Assembly (NCBI RefSeq): GCF_036802865.1
Contig: NZ_DAIRVK010000001.1
Span: 434,001 to 498,000 of the forward strand
DNA: 64,000 bases
Source of the DNA: Sulfurospirillum sp036802865
Lineage (GTDB): Bacteria; Campylobacterota; Campylobacteria; Campylobacterales; Sulfurospirillaceae
Direction of reading: 5' to 3'
In this document: in pieces, positions 63,274-64,000 of the stretch
Layout: each line of letters opens with the position of its first letter
Numbering within the stretch: the stretch's first letter is position 1
The notes under the pieces: generated by a model
Told to the model about the DNA's origin: nothing
The model's input: the letters and a program-made list of their open reading frames with translations, nothing else
Database searches by the model: none
Program-made: the position numbers and the translations under genes

Positions 63274-63390
63274 TTTAATCCTTTTGTTTTGATAATAATA
63301 TCCGAATCTCACTTTACATGTAGACCGCTCAAACCTCCTCTAAAGTGAAAACATTCTACAATGGCACAAAGACTAAAAGGATGCTAAACG

Positions 63391-64000
63391 ATGCCATTTT
63401 CAACGCTCAAACTCTGCCCCGAAATCCAACAAGCGCTTGTGGAGGTGGGTTTTTCAGCACCAACACCGATTCAAGAAAAAGTGATTCCCCTTGTTTTGGC
63501 GCGTCAAGATGTCATGGCACGTGCGCAGACAGGAAGTGGGAAGAGTGCTTCGTTTGTATTGCCTATTTTGGAGCTTTGGAGTCAGAATAAGGGCGAGGGG
63601 AAAGCGAAGATAAAAGCGCTGATTTTAACGCCGACACGTGAGCTTACCACACAAGTGGCAGAAGCGTTTACGAGTTTTGGAAAGTTTTTACCAACGAAGC
63701 CAAAAGTGGTGAGCATCATTGGTGGGGAGAAGATCGGTGAGCAACTGTACGACATCCAGCAAGGGTGCGACATTGTAGTGGCAACATCGGGGCGATTGCT
63801 TGACATCATGAGTAAAAAGCAGATTAATTTAGCGCATGTGGAGTTTTTTGTCCTCGATGAGGCAGACAAGATGCTCGACCTTGGATTTGAGCAAGAGCTT
63901 AGCTCCATCCTTGAAGCCTTACCTGCCAAACGACAAAATCTTCTTTTTTCAGCGACTTATCCTGCGAAAATGCAAGCCATTGCCTCTAAGATAACCAAAA
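63391..64000 (+). CDS. DEAD-box RNA helicase (RhlE-like), 5' part
   Basis: The frame is open from the ATG at 63391 to the window edge (203 codons). Q motif FSAPTPIQEKVIPLVL, motif I ARAQTGSGKS, PTRELTTQV, motif II LDEAD (FFVLDEADKMLDLGF) and motif III LLFSATYP mark the first RecA domain of a DEAD-box helicase. The PIQ pattern and KMLDLGFE are most like RhlE. It unwinds short RNA duplexes in ribosome assembly or decay. AAAAGG precedes the start by about 10 bases. The second half is out of the window. Confidence 0.92.
   Translation, partial: MPFSTLKLCPEIQQALVEVGFSAPTPIQEKVIPLVLARQDVMARAQTGSGKSASFVLPILELWSQNKGEGKAKIKALILTPTRELTTQVAEAFTSFGKFLPTKPKVVSIIGGEKIGEQLYDIQQGCDIVVATSGRLLDIMSKKQINLAHVEFFVLDEADKMLDLGFEQELSSILEALPAKRQNLLFSATYPAKMQAIASKITK

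Overview
The window looks like chromosomal DNA of a Campylobacterota (epsilonproteobacterial) anaerobe, most probably Sulfurospirillum or a close relative. The basis is a frdCAB fumarate reductase very close to the Wolinella succinogenes enzyme, gene neighbourhoods I recognise from Campylobacter/Helicobacter (fliR - acidic protein - gmk - tatA - argS; nadD/rsfS - gap - pgk - tpiA - fabI; nusA - HP0268-like - miaB - DUF374 - three membrane-complex genes), low GC content, TTG/GTG starts in many operons and very tight gene packing. No rRNA, tRNA, CRISPR array or insertion sequence was seen.

Layout. 1-0.45 kb: a Phd/StbD-RelE type toxin-antitoxin pair cut by the window edge. 0.45-6.7 kb: SotB-like efflux pump, YchJ, Crp/Fnr regulator, Hsp20, a CHASE-PAS-PAS-GGDEF cyclase and lgt. 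6.9-10.4 kb: frdCAB. 10.5-14.9 kb: a tandem pair of bacterial dynamin-like GTPases. 14.9-20.4 kb: AI-2E family permease, ruvB, panB (minus strand), an HPt protein with trpA, and mlaC-mlaA. 20.6-28.8 kb: rpsB-tsf, a LolD-like ATPase, fliR, an acidic pseudo-receiver protein, gmk, tatA, argS and a NUC1-type nuclease. 28.9-36.4 kb: a Fur/PerR-type regulator divergent from a dihaem cytochrome c peroxidase, a fused nadD-rsfS gene, lower glycolysis (gap-pgk-tpiA) with fabI, an orphan Dpp-type permease and a 50-residue lipoprotein. 36.5-49.1 kb: nusA, an HP0268-like protein, miaB, an acyltransferase, a PilM/N/O-like trio, tilS, rimO, panC, prfB and three poorly known genes. 49.1-58.3 kb: a half-length asparaginase-like protein, dnaX, rho, uppS, a large PhnD-PAS-PAS-GGDEF-EAL protein and a short hybrid cluster protein behind a perfect FNR-type box. 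58.4-64 kb is the accessory end: a small DUF6953-like protein, a large PRTase-STAND-TPR protein interrupted by a 100-N assembly gap, a NERD nuclease-like gene with an in-frame stop, an S4 protein and the start of a DEAD-box helicase.

The most interesting items are: (1) the PRTase-like/STAND/TPR protein, a candidate conflict (anti-phage) effector whose TPR array contains an unresolved 21-bp heptapeptide expansion; (2) a highly over-represented 12-bp palindrome, TTTACATGTAAA, which lies in the same reading frame (Leu-His-Val-Lys) every time it falls in a gene; (3) an in-frame NadD-RsfS fusion that keeps an internal Shine-Dalgarno and ATG for RsfS; (4) two diverged copies of an intergenic multi-hairpin element with compensatory stem changes; (5) a NERD/zinc-ribbon gene split by one stop codon.

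All calls come from reading the sequence and from remembered family features; no database search was run.
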